Shown here in pieces: positions 1 to 7,526 of a DNA stretch of 14,106 bases. The DNA comes from an uncultured Clostridia bacterium. GTDB taxonomy: Bacteria > Bacillota > Clostridia > Oscillospirales > Oscillospiraceae. Location of the stretch: contig CAMGCA010000020.1 of assembly GCA_946011705.1 (NCBI GenBank), positions 1 to 14,106 on the forward strand. The letters are read 5' to 3'. How positions within the stretch are numbered: position 1 is the first letter of the stretch; every line of letters starts with the position of its first letter. The translations under genes and the position numbers were made by a program. The notes under the pieces were generated by a model. The model ran no database searches and had not been told where the DNA came from. It worked only from the letters and a program-made list of their open reading frames with translations.

Positions 1-1121
<1,121 letters not shown>

Positions 1122-1218
1122 TGCAATAACCTCTTTCATTATAATATATACGGGATGCGTTGCTGAACTTCCGGGGATTCCCGTTTTTTCAACATGGTAT
1201 CCCAATGCTTGCGATTCT

Positions 1219-1247
1219 ATCTTACACTATCGATAAAAGAAAATCAA
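1219..1247 (-). promoter_or_regulatory. Sigma-A-type promoter of pckA
   Basis: On the minus strand TTGATT (1247-1242), a 17-bp spacer and TAAGAT (1224-1219). The predicted start near 1212 gives a leader of about 90 nt before the pckA ATG. No riboswitch fold was recognised in this leader. Confidence 0.6.
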
Positions 1248-1260
1248 TATCCAATTCTGT

Positions 1261-1300
1261 AAAAAAATTATGGACAGGATAGGTTTTTTTGTATATCCTG
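1261..1300 (-). terminator. Weak terminator candidate after the DUF4956 gene
   Basis: Minus-strand hairpin CAGGATA (1300-1294) / TATCCTG (1281-1275) with a 12-nt A-rich loop, followed after 7 nt by seven T (1267-1261). The stem is AT-rich and the T tract is set back, so it is only a candidate. It falls where the DUF4956 transcript should end, just before the pckA promoter. Confidence 0.35.
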
Positions 1301-1350
1301 CGGATCCGGTTTGGTTGGCAAAAATAGAGTTGATTTCTGCAAAATCCCGA

Positions 1351-2025
1351 TCAGAAGGAAACCTCGCCGTCGTGGGACATGAGGCTGACGGACCGGACGC
1401 CTTCCAGCACGTTCACAGCCTTCACCAGCTCCGCGCCCTGGGCAGTCCGCAGCTCCAGCACCAGATCCACCGCTCCGGCGGTGACGTTTCTGGACTTGAC
1501 GCTGTAGCGCTTGGCAAACCCTGCCACCGCGGCGCAGACTCGCTCCTCGGCATCCAGACCGTCGGCGTTCACCACCAGAATCATGGGGGCTTTGGCCACG
1601 GGCAGCTTCTCCAGCAGCAGGATGCCCACCGTCAGACCCACGGACAGGATCACCGCGATCTGGGCCATTCCGGCGCCGCAGATGATGCCCACGCTGATGG
1701 ACCAGAACAGGAACATGAGGTCCAGCGGATCCTTGATGGCGGTACGGAACCGGACGATGGACAGGGCGCCCACCATGCCCAGGGAGATCACCACGCTGGA
1801 CTGCATGGTGAGGATCAGGGCGGCGGTGATCAGAGCCACGCCCACCAGGGCGATGCCGAAATTTCTGGAATAGAAGGTCTTGCGGGTCATGATCCGGTAG
1901 ACGAAGAAGATGTACAGTGCCAGTACGGCGGCAATGCCCAGGGCGGCCAGGATCACCCGTCCGGTTAGCTCCGCGGTGGCGAAGCCCTCCAGAAATGATT
2001 TCTTAAAAATGTCCTTAAAACTAAT
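1351..2025 (-). CDS. DUF4956 membrane protein, probable ATT start
   Basis: A 224-residue membrane protein of the DUF4956 family, which is commonly encoded beside VTC-domain and CotH proteins; its function is unknown. There are three to four hydrophobic segments in residues 24-145, the family hallmark SLGMVGALSIVRFRTAIKDP after the second or third helix (with FLFWSISVGI following), and a soluble C-terminal domain of about 80 residues. The first ATG-like start in frame is GTG at 1956, but this has no ribosome site and cuts off the conserved N-terminus. The frame continues upstream without a stop to ATT at 2025-2023, which reads (M)SFKDIFKKSFLEGF, a typical family N-terminus, with GGAG 6 nt before it. 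This ATT overlaps the TAG stop of the VTC remnant (ATTAG). I infer ATT as the start, possibly a mutated ATG; expression may be low. Family call is firm, start less so. Confidence 0.85.
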   Translation of the reverse strand: MSFKDIFKKSFLEGFATAELTGRVILAALGIAAVLALYIFFVYRIMTRKTFYSRNFGIALVGVALITAALILTMQSSVVISLGMVGALSIVRFRTAIKDPLDLMFLFWSISVGIICGAGMAQIAVILSVGLTVGILLLEKLPVAKAPMILVVNADGLDAEERVCAAVAGFAKRYSVKSRNVTAGAVDLVLELRTAQGAELVKAVNVLEGVRSVSLMSHDGEVSF

Positions 2026-2182
2026 ATTTTTCTCCGTATCTGGTGTATTTTCTGCACAGGTAATATTTGGAAAACGCGGTTTGGCTCAGATCGTTCAGGG
2101 ACAGGCTGCGGTAGATATGATCCGGGAGGAATTCATCGTATTTCACTTCCAGCAGCTGCTGCCCCAGGGGCATCACCGGCCG
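2021..2182 (-). pseudogene. C-terminal remnant of a VTC-domain (polyphosphate polymerase-type) gene
   Basis: About 53 codons ending at TAG 2023-2021 read RRPVMPLGQQLLEVKYDEFL, then PDHIYRSLSL...QTAFSKYYLCRKYTRYGEKY. The LEVKYDE-FLP stretch and the terminal FSKYYLCR are the end of bacterial VTC-domain proteins, which usually have about 230-250 residues. The N-terminal 180 or more residues are absent: upstream in this frame a TGA is met at once (about 2197), and the DNA there encodes the tail of CotH. An ATG at 2173-2171 could open a 50-residue peptide, but that lacks the tunnel basic residues needed for polyphosphate synthesis. I read it as a deletion remnant, still placed directly upstream of the DUF4956 gene as in intact loci. 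Confidence 0.8.
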
Positions 2183-3503
2183 CCGGGGGATGCCCAGTAT
2201 TGTTCAAGAAACGCCATCCATTCCCGCAGAAAATTGCCCATTTCCTCCGCGCATTCCGGATGTAAACTTCGGTCCCAGCGAACAGCGTTCATGGCTACAG
2301 CCGGGCAGCCGTCAGCACATTGGGGATCTGGGTCTTCCAGCAGTTGAGGGTATTATCCATATCCCACAGCGGCCCGGCGTACAGCATGCCGACGCTCTGG
2401 GTGTAATAGAAAAACTGGCTCATGGCACAGGCGTCCCCATCCGCGAATACCTCCCGAAGCAGGTACTGCTCTGCCCAGGAATCCACGTCGATCAGCTCCC
2501 GCCAGTGCTTTCCCGTCACCGGGTCGATGCCGTCATCGGCGTATATGGCGTCCTCTGCCGACTGCCAGACTTCCCGCGCCCAATCCGCCGGCATTCCGGC
2601 ATGGTGGATTCTGAGCAGGTTCCCGTGCATGGATAAGAAGGCAGGATAATTGGTACCGTTCCATCGGTCTTCAAACTCCATGGAAAGAAGGAAGCTGTCT
2701 GTCTCCCCGATGTCCACCCGCTGGGATTCCACCTCATTGCGCTCGCTGAGCAGATACAGCTCCGCGTAATTCCCATTCAGGTACAGATCCACCCTCTGAC
2801 ACTCCGGGGTATAGGCGCAGCCAACCTCAGCGGCAAAATCATAGCACAGTTTGTTGGAGATATTGGAATCATCATAGCAGTTTGACAACAGAATCCACTC
2901 TTTTGCCGCCCCCATGCCAAGAAGATCCGTCTTTGGGGTCAGCTCCACGCTGTAGGGTTTCTTTTCCGCTTCCCATGTGGCGTTTCCCCGGCCGTTGATG
3001 GCCCTGATCTGGGCTTCGCAGTTGATTTCCCCGGATTGGTCATACAGACGCAGGACACCTGCCTCAAAATTGCCCTTTTCCTTGTGAATATAGTCCATGG
3101 AGCCGGAGGCGGTGTCGATGTACAGGGTCGGTGTGTTGGCCGACTGGCAGAAAAATACTTGCTCTTCGTAGCTCCTGCCCCATTTTTTGCTGGTTATCGT
3201 CAGCGGCTCCTCAAAGGGGAATTCCCCGCAGACCGTACTGCTGTCAACCCGCTGACCCGCAAACCACACCGGGAACAGCGGGTTTGTCACCAGCTTTGCC
3301 TGAGCCGGGTCTGCGCCGCTGGGCAGAAACACATAGTAGCAGCCGTGCCTGCGCCAGCAGGTGATTCCCTCGACGCTGCCCTCCGGGTAAATCTCCACCG
3401 TAAAGGGGTAATTCTCCCACTGAATCAGCGCCAGCTCCGTCAGGGCCAGCACCGACAACAGCAGTGCCGTCATAAGACAGACAGCAATCTTACTTTTGCG
3501 TAT
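2173..3503 (-). pseudogene. CotH-kinase-like gene, broken by internal deletion and frameshift
   Basis: CotH-family proteins are atypical protein kinases of spore coats and cell surfaces. The main frame (ATG 3473 to TAG 2297-2295, 392 codons) shows a hydrophobic N-terminus, the domain core IRAINGRGNATWEAEKKPYS near residue 158, KEWILLSNCYDDSNISNK, DLYLNGNYAELYLLSE and GPLWDMDN. It stops only about 14 residues later, at NVLTAARL. The next frame then gives the usual C-terminal end, MNAVRWDRSL...MGNFLREWMAFLEQYW (2292-2173). Family members normally have some 60-80 residues between these two parts, so I infer an internal deletion that also shifted frame. The start is also odd: the promoter and AAGGA site fit an ATA at 3503-3501, giving (M)RKSKIAVCLMTALLLSVLAL, a proper signal-anchor; the first true ATG (3473) removes its basic end and has no ribosome site. 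Confidence 0.8.
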
Positions 3504-3533
3504 ATTTTACGTCCTTTTTACACAATTTTGACT

Positions 3534-3562
3534 ATTATACCGCTGCCTGTTCCATTTTTCAA
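3534..3562 (-). promoter_or_regulatory. Consensus sigma-A promoter of the CotH locus
   Basis: Minus strand TTGAAA (3562-3557), a 17-bp spacer, perfect TATAAT (3539-3534). The predicted start is near 3527. AAGGAC follows at about 3516-3511, 8 nt before the ATA codon at 3503-3501, supporting that codon as the ancestral translation start. Confidence 0.75.
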
Positions 3563-3565
3563 GAT

Positions 3566-3600
3566 AAAAAACACCGCGAACCGATGGGAAACCGGTTCGC
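3566..3600 (-). terminator. Rho-independent terminator (minus strand), probably ending the SpoIIE-like transcript
   Basis: Perfect 8-bp stem GCGAACCG / CGGTTCGC (3600-3576) with a 9-nt loop, then GGTG and six T (3571-3566) on the minus strand. The nearest upstream minus-strand gene is the SpoIIE-like one, about 270 bp away beyond the palindromic repeat. It also insulates the CotH promoter. Confidence 0.7.
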
Positions 3601-3652
3601 AGCGTATTAACGTATAAAATGCTTATCGGGTTCCGTCAGCAAGCGAGAAGCT

Positions 3653-3787
3653 GGAATTTGGCAGGCGGCAAGGCCGCCGGCTAATGCGTTACGGACATTG
3701 AGCAGCCATCCACCATCCTTTGGGCCCCTCGACCGGCAGTGTCCGTGACGCATTGTCAGCGGCGACTCGCCGCCAAATTTCAATTCC
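3653..3787. repeat. Long imperfect inverted repeat (MITE/REP-like)
   Basis: Two arms of about 55 bp face each other across a short centre near 3710-3730. GGAATTTGGCAGGCGGC (3653 on) is matched in reverse by GCCGCCAAATTTCAATTCC (3769-3787), and AATGCGTTACGGACA (3683-3697) by TGTCCGTGACGCATT (3740-3754) with one mismatch. There is no coding capacity. With the terminator and promoter at 3534-3600 it accounts for most of the 364-bp gene-free gap 3504-3867; 3601-3652 and 3788-3867 show nothing I recognise. Confidence 0.75.
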
Positions 3788-3867
3788 TTGATCCGCTGAA
3801 TGAACCTGTTTTTCGCTTTTTTTTCGCTATCCGTTCCAAATTCGACAACATTTTCACATACGCTGTG

Positions 3868-5766
3868 CTATTCTGTAGGCAAGCTGGCGGGGCGCAGACG
3901 GATAACCGCAGCCGTTGCGTCGTCCTCCGCGCGCCCACAGCCCTTCTCCAGAATTTCCGCCGCCAGCTCCCCAGGCGGCGCGTCCGGAGACAGATCAAGA
4001 AGGTGCTGGATACCCTCTCCATCCACACCGTCGCTGAGCATGATCAGCACTTCTCCCCGACGAAGGGACAGCTTCTCCGCCGTCATCCGGTTCTCTCCCG
4101 CACAGAGACCCGGCGGCGGGGTGGCTGTCCCGATTTTTTGCGCCCCGCCCCGGGTCAGAACCCAGCTGGGGGCCGCCCCCCACTTGTACACACAGGCAAT
4201 CCCGGTATCCAGCCGCAGCTCCGCCAGATCCGCCGTCACCGCCCCCGCCGTGCCCCGCAGAGCCAGCAGACTGTTCAGCGATTCCAGAGCGTGTTCCGCC
4301 GGGAAGCCCGCGATGAGCATCTGCCGCAGCAGCCCCGCCGCCGTGAATCCGTCCTGGGCCGCCCCCAGTCCGGTGCCCATGCCGACGCACAGCAGCACAT
4401 AAAAGCGGCACTCCGGCCCGGAAAAGGCCAGGCACCGGTCTCCGTTGGCCCGCTCCTTCCCCCGGGACCGGGCGGCCACCTGGGCTTCAAATTCCGGCTC
4501 CGCCTGCTTCGCCTTCCGGGGCAGCTGGTCGGCAAGGGAGCGAAGATACTGCCCCAGAAAGCAGTACTGCTGGGCCAGCGCCGCCCGGTATTCCAGCCGC
4601 CGGCTGCGGTCCGCGTTCAGAGTCTTCAGCCGCTCCTGAGCGAAGCGCAGCTCAGGGATCAGACGGCCCTGCTTGCGGCAGTCCGCCTCCAGCGGATGAA
4701 GAATGTGATCCGTGGTCAAGGTCACCCGCTGGGTACATTTGTTTCGGGCCGAGCAGCTGCCGCAGGCCCGTTCCACCGCCCGGTCCAGAAGGGCCTGGGC
4801 ATCCACCTGGGGCGGCTCCACCTCGGTGAGCAGCTGCCGGAGGTTCAGCAGCATCTCCGCCCCCACTTCCAGCCGCACCTGGGCCACCCCGGTCTGGCCC
4901 CGGCGGTGGGGGATCTGGCTCCGGGGCGGCAGCAGCGCCGCCGCCGCGCCGCCCAGCACCAGCCCCGGCAAAATGGAAAAATCCCAGATTCCACAGGCAG
5001 CCATCACCGCTACCGCCGCGAATCCCGGTGCGGCATAGTGCTGCCAGCGCTTGTCAAAGGGAATCAGCCGGATAAACCAGGCAAGGCAGGCCACCGCCGT
5101 CATGGGCACCTTTGTCACCTGGGCCAGATCCAGCCCCAGTCCCGCCAGAGCCGCCGCGGGAAAAGCGCAGCTTACCGCCAGCAGCCCAACCGCCAGATAT
5201 CCCAGTCCCAGCGGCCCCAGCTGAATCTGCGCCAGAGCCAGCACCGCCACGCCTCCAACCAGCCAGTCCGTCACCGGGTCCCGGCAGTGGGCCGCCTGGG
5301 TAAACAAAACAGCGGTCAGTCCCGTCACCGCAATGCGCAGGGCGTACAGCGGCACAGGCGTCCGGTCATGGAGGAACACCTGAAAGCACAACCCCGTAAT
5401 AGCTGTGAGGAAGCTGGCAATGGCGGGAATCATCAGAGGCTGCTCCCGGCTTTCCTCCCGCTTTCCCACCAGCAGAGCCAGCAGTCCGCCGGAGGCCGCC
5501 CAGAGAATGCCCTGCTCCCCAGCCCGGCCCCAGAACACCGGGTAGCCCACGATGGCCCCCAGGGTGATCAGCAGCGCCCGCCAGCCGGTCATTCCACAGA
5601 TCATGCCCATGGCCACAGGCTGGGGCGCATTCCCCAGACTCACCGCGCTGAGGGCAAAGCCGCTGCCGCCGTAGAACAGCGTCATCAGCACCGCCCGAAT
5701 TCCCGGCTCCAGCAGGAGCCTCTGCAAAGTCCGCCGTCCCCGCCGCAAGTAGGTCTCCACCATCAT
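3868..5766 (-). CDS. spoIIE: SpoIIE-like membrane PP2C phosphatase, first metal-binding Asp replaced
   Basis: SpoIIE dephosphorylates SpoIIAA at the sporulation septum and so activates sigma-F (family knowledge). This 632-residue protein has the same plan but is shorter than the 827 residues of B. subtilis. An N-terminal membrane domain (about residues 20-290, eight or more hydrophobic segments) is followed by a middle region with a CGSCSARNKC cysteine cluster near residue 340, and a C-terminal PP2C domain from about residue 425. Visible PP2C motifs are LLCVGMGTG (458-466), LIMLSDGVDG with D579, and GRAEDDATAAV with D615/D616. In active SpoIIE the first motif is DGMG; here codon 461 is GTC (Val) instead of GAC (Asp). 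The start is the double ATG 5766/5763, with AAAGG about 13 nt upstream. It is divergent from the CYTH gene. Family assignment is likely; phosphatase activity is doubtful. Confidence 0.85.
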   Translation of the reverse strand: MMVETYLRRGRRTLQRLLLEPGIRAVLMTLFYGGSGFALSAVSLGNAPQPVAMGMICGMTGWRALLITLGAIVGYPVFWGRAGEQGILWAASGGLLALLVGKREESREQPLMIPAIASFLTAITGLCFQVFLHDRTPVPLYALRIAVTGLTAVLFTQAAHCRDPVTDWLVGGVAVLALAQIQLGPLGLGYLAVGLLAVSCAFPAAALAGLGLDLAQVTKVPMTAVACLAWFIRLIPFDKRWQHYAAPGFAAVAVMAACGIWDFSILPGLVLGGAAAALLPPRSQIPHRRGQTGVAQVRLEVGAEMLLNLRQLLTEVEPPQVDAQALLDRAVERACGSCSARNKCTQRVTLTTDHILHPLEADCRKQGRLIPELRFAQERLKTLNADRSRRLEYRAALAQQYCFLGQYLRSLADQLPRKAKQAEPEFEAQVAARSRGKERANGDRCLAFSGPECRFYVLLCVGMGTGLGAAQDGFTAAGLLRQMLIAGFPAEHALESLNSLLALRGTAGAVTADLAELRLDTGIACVYKWGAAPSWVLTRGGAQKIGTATPPPGLCAGENRMTAEKLSLRRGEVLIMLSDGVDGEGIQHLLDLSPDAPPGELAAEILEKGCGRAEDDATAAVIRLRPASLPTE

Positions 5767-5855
5767 TGGTACACCACGCCTTTCTTCAAAGATAGGGCCA
5801 TCCTATCACGGCGGAAAAAATAATGCTGTCGGATTGGCAAGGCCTGCAAAGATTC

Positions 5856-5884
5856 TTGCATCCAACCGGAGTTGGATGTATAAT
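5856..5884 (+). promoter_or_regulatory. Promoter of the CYTH gene with a perfect palindrome in its spacer
   Basis: TTGCAT (5856-5861), 17-bp spacer, TATAAT (5879-5884). The spacer and the end of the -35 box hold ATCCAAC-CGGA-GTTGGAT (5860-5877), a perfect 7+7 inverted repeat placed where a repressor would block polymerase. The region is shared with the divergent spoIIE-like gene, for which I see no clear promoter. Confidence 0.7.
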
Positions 5885-5925
5885 GAGAAATTATTAAGGC
5901 AGCACCCCGGGGCGGAGGCGATACC

Positions 5926-6492
5926 ATGGGACGAGAATTTGAACTGAAATATCAGGCAACGCCTGAAATCATCGCGGAAATTGGCAGGAAATTCGGGGAT
6001 TTTACCCCGATTTCCATGGAAACCACCTATTATGACACAGAGGACTTCTCTCTGCGGAAGCGAAAATGGACCCTGCGGCAACGGCTGGAAAACGGCCGGG
6101 CTGTGTGCACCGTGAAAACGCCCCTGCCTGACGGCAGCCGGGGGGAATGGGAAGTGGAAAGTCCCGACCTGGCCGCCGGGGCAGCGCGGCTGTGCGCCAT
6201 GGGCGCGCCGAAGGAGGTTCTGGATTATGTCAACCAAGGCGTGACCCCCTTCTGCGGCGCGCGGTTTACCCGATTGGCGAAAACCATTGATCTTCCCGGC
6301 GGAAAGGCAGAGCTTGCTTTGGATGCGGGTGTACTTCTCGGCGGCGGCCGGGAGCAGCCCTTTGCCGAGGTGGAGGTGGAGCTGAAGGATGGCGAGGACG
6401 CTGTGGCATTGGACTTTGCCAAAGCTTTGGCAACAGAATTTGGCCTGAAGGAGCAGCCCAAAAGCAAGCTGGCCCGGGCTATGGCGCTCTAA
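5926..6492 (+). CDS. CYTH-domain (triphosphate tunnel) protein
   Basis: A 188-residue CYTH protein; the family hydrolyses triphosphate compounds such as inorganic tripolyphosphate or thiamine triphosphate inside a beta-barrel, using acidic and basic tunnel residues and Mg2+. The hallmark ExExK is at residues 4-8 (EFELK). It is followed in order by YYDTEDFSLRKRKWTLRQRLENG (basic strands), CTVKTPL, EWEVESP, RFTRLAKTIDLPGGKAELALDAG and the acidic FAEVEVELKDGE, as expected for the alternating tunnel strands. Length is normal for a stand-alone domain. ATG 5926 has GGAGG 7-8 nt upstream and its own promoter. Its substrate cannot be told from sequence. A decayed polyphosphate-type (VTC) gene lies about 3.7 kb away, but no functional link is shown. 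Confidence 0.9.
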   Translation: MGREFELKYQATPEIIAEIGRKFGDFTPISMETTYYDTEDFSLRKRKWTLRQRLENGRAVCTVKTPLPDGSRGEWEVESPDLAAGAARLCAMGAPKEVLDYVNQGVTPFCGARFTRLAKTIDLPGGKAELALDAGVLLGGGREQPFAEVEVELKDGEDAVALDFAKALATEFGLKEQPKSKLARAMAL

Positions 6493-6494
6493 GG

Positions 6495-6660
6495 CCTTCC
6501 CCTCTGGGGAAGGTGGCACGGCGTAAGCCGTGACGGAAGAGGCAACACCTCTCCCGGCCTCGCTTACGCTCGGCCACCAAACATTACGGAAAGATTGCCA
6601 CTGGCAATCATGGTAATTCGGATTCGCTGCGCGGAGCACCACCCCAAAGGGGAGGGCAAA
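6495..6660. repeat. Cluster of REP-like hairpins between the CYTH and exonuclease genes
   Basis: Starts 3 bp after the CYTH stop. Successive stems: CCTTCCCC-TCT-GGGGAAGG (6495-6513), CACGGC-GTAA-GCCGTG (6517-6532), GAGG/CCTC (6539-6551), GATTGCC-ACT-GGCAATC (6593-6609) and CCCC-AAA-GGGG near 6645-6655. The right end roughly mirrors the left end, suggesting a bounded element. The first stem may terminate CYTH transcripts although no T run follows. No promoter for the exonuclease was recognised here. Confidence 0.65.
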
Positions 6661-6681
6661 ATAGGAACAGGAGAAAGAGAT

Positions 6682-7368
6682 ATGTTTGCATCGCTGTTTG
6701 AAAAATACGACCGTCTGGTGCTTTTCGACACGGAGACCACCGGCCTTATCTACAGCCGGGACGAGATCATTGAATTCGCTGCCGTGGTGGTGGAGCCGGT
6801 GGACGGAGAGCCGAAGATCACCCGGGAATACGACGAGCTGGTGGCCCTGTCCCCCGGGGGCTTTGTACCCCCTAAAATCCAGCAGCTCACAGGCATCTCC
6901 ACCCAGGATCTGCGGGAAAAAGGCCTGTCCAAGGCCCGGGTCTGCCGGGATATCGCCGAGCTGATGGCGGGAAACACCCTGCTGCTTGCCTACAACGCCC
7001 ACTTCGACCTGAGCTTCCTGTTCTACCTGCTTCTGCGCAGCGGCGACCCCGCCATTTTGAAAGGCAAGGACAAGCTGGATTTACTTACCGTCTATAAAGA
7101 CCGCCGCCCCTATCCCCACAAGCTGTGCAGCGCCATCGAAGCCTACGGCCTGTCCGGCAAGGTGGTCAACTCCCACCGGGCGGTGGACGATGTGATTGCC
7201 ACGGTGGCGGTCATGGAGGAAATGGAGAAGGAGAAGGACGATCTTCTGCGTTATGTAAACCTATTTGGCTACAACCCCAAATACGGCGTGGAAGGCAAAC
7301 CCATCAGCTCTGTGACCTACAAGCCCCAGCCCTATGACCCTGTTGCGCCGCTGTATGAAATCAATTGA
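6682..7368 (+). CDS. DEDDh 3'-5' exonuclease (DnaQ/PolC epsilon-like)
   Basis: A 228-residue exonuclease-domain protein that should degrade DNA or RNA from the 3' end with two metal ions. All DEDDh residues are visible: FDTETTG (D16, E18; Exo I), YNAHFDLSFL (D109; Exo II), and HRAVDD (H165, D170; Exo III). Between them are the family-typical IQQLTGIS and KLDLLTVYKD. Past residue 185 there is a 45-residue tail (NLFGYNPKYG...KPISSVTYKP) without a recognised domain. Start: ATG 6682 has AGGAG 8 nt upstream; an in-frame ATG at 6595 has no ribosome site and lies in the repeat cluster. The TGA stop lies inside an AATTGACAATT repeat, so the last residues (IN) may come from that insertion. Its exact role, proofreading or repair, is unresolved. 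Confidence 0.93.
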   Translation: MFASLFEKYDRLVLFDTETTGLIYSRDEIIEFAAVVVEPVDGEPKITREYDELVALSPGGFVPPKIQQLTGISTQDLREKGLSKARVCRDIAELMAGNTLLLAYNAHFDLSFLFYLLLRSGDPAILKGKDKLDLLTVYKDRRPYPHKLCSAIEAYGLSGKVVNSHRAVDDVIATVAVMEEMEKEKDDLLRYVNLFGYNPKYGVEGKPISSVTYKPQPYDPVAPLYEIN

Positions 7369-7506
7369 CAATTTACAATTGACAGTTGCCAATTGTCAGT
7401 GAAGGTAGTTTTTTGTTGAAACGGCACTTCCTGCATGATATAGACATTATTGAATCATCCCGAAGGGATACCATAATTGTCAATTTTCCATTGTCAATTG
7501 TCAATT
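7363..7506. repeat. Element bounded by inverted AATTGACAATT repeats
   Basis: Left end: AATTGACAATT (7363-7373) and ACAATTGACAGTT (7375-7387). Right end, in opposite orientation: AATTGTCAATT (7475-7485) and the tandem ATTGTCAATTGTCAATT (7490-7506). The interior holds a T6 run, a promoter-like pair, and the small hairpin ATCCC-GAA-GGGAT (7457-7469). No protein is encoded. It fills the 158-bp gap between exonuclease and aminotransferase genes. Confidence 0.75.
7416..7444 (+). promoter_or_regulatory. Candidate promoter for the aminotransferase, inside the repeat element
   Basis: TTGAAA (7416-7421), 17-bp spacer, TATAGA (7439-7444). A start near 7451 would give a leader of about 76 nt containing the ATCCC/GGGAT hairpin, ending in GGAGG (7514-7518). 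Confidence 0.5.
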
Positions 7507-7526
7507 CAATATTGGAGGAAGAAATT

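Noticed and set aside
1122..1212. Riboswitch or attenuator in the pckA leader
   Set aside because: Only a 4-bp hairpin (1172-1183) with T's on the plus strand, the wrong orientation for pckA; no known aptamer pattern.
2285..2300. Programmed frameshifting to join the two CotH frames
   Set aside because: There is no slippery heptamer at the junction, and joining the frames would still leave the protein short of a conserved 60-80 residue stretch.
3739..5823. A 694-codon open frame on the plus strand
   Set aside because: It is antisense to the SpoIIE-like gene. Its translation is rich in R, Q, P, H and G without domains, as expected from the opposite strand of GC-rich coding DNA.
2021..6492. 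A functional polyphosphate system linking VTC/DUF4956 with the CYTH triphosphatase
   Set aside because: The VTC enzyme is a remnant, the genes are far apart on opposite strands with a SpoIIE-like gene between, and nothing in the sequence joins them.
5806..7002. A 398-codon minus-strand open frame over the CYTH and exonuclease genes
   Set aside because: It runs through the hairpin cluster and is antisense to two genes with all catalytic motifs; no ribosome site or domain.
7363..7506. CRISPR-like repeat array from the recurring AATTGACAATT units
   Set aside because: Units are short, overlapping, and in inverted groups at the two ends of one interval, without regular spacers or cas genes.
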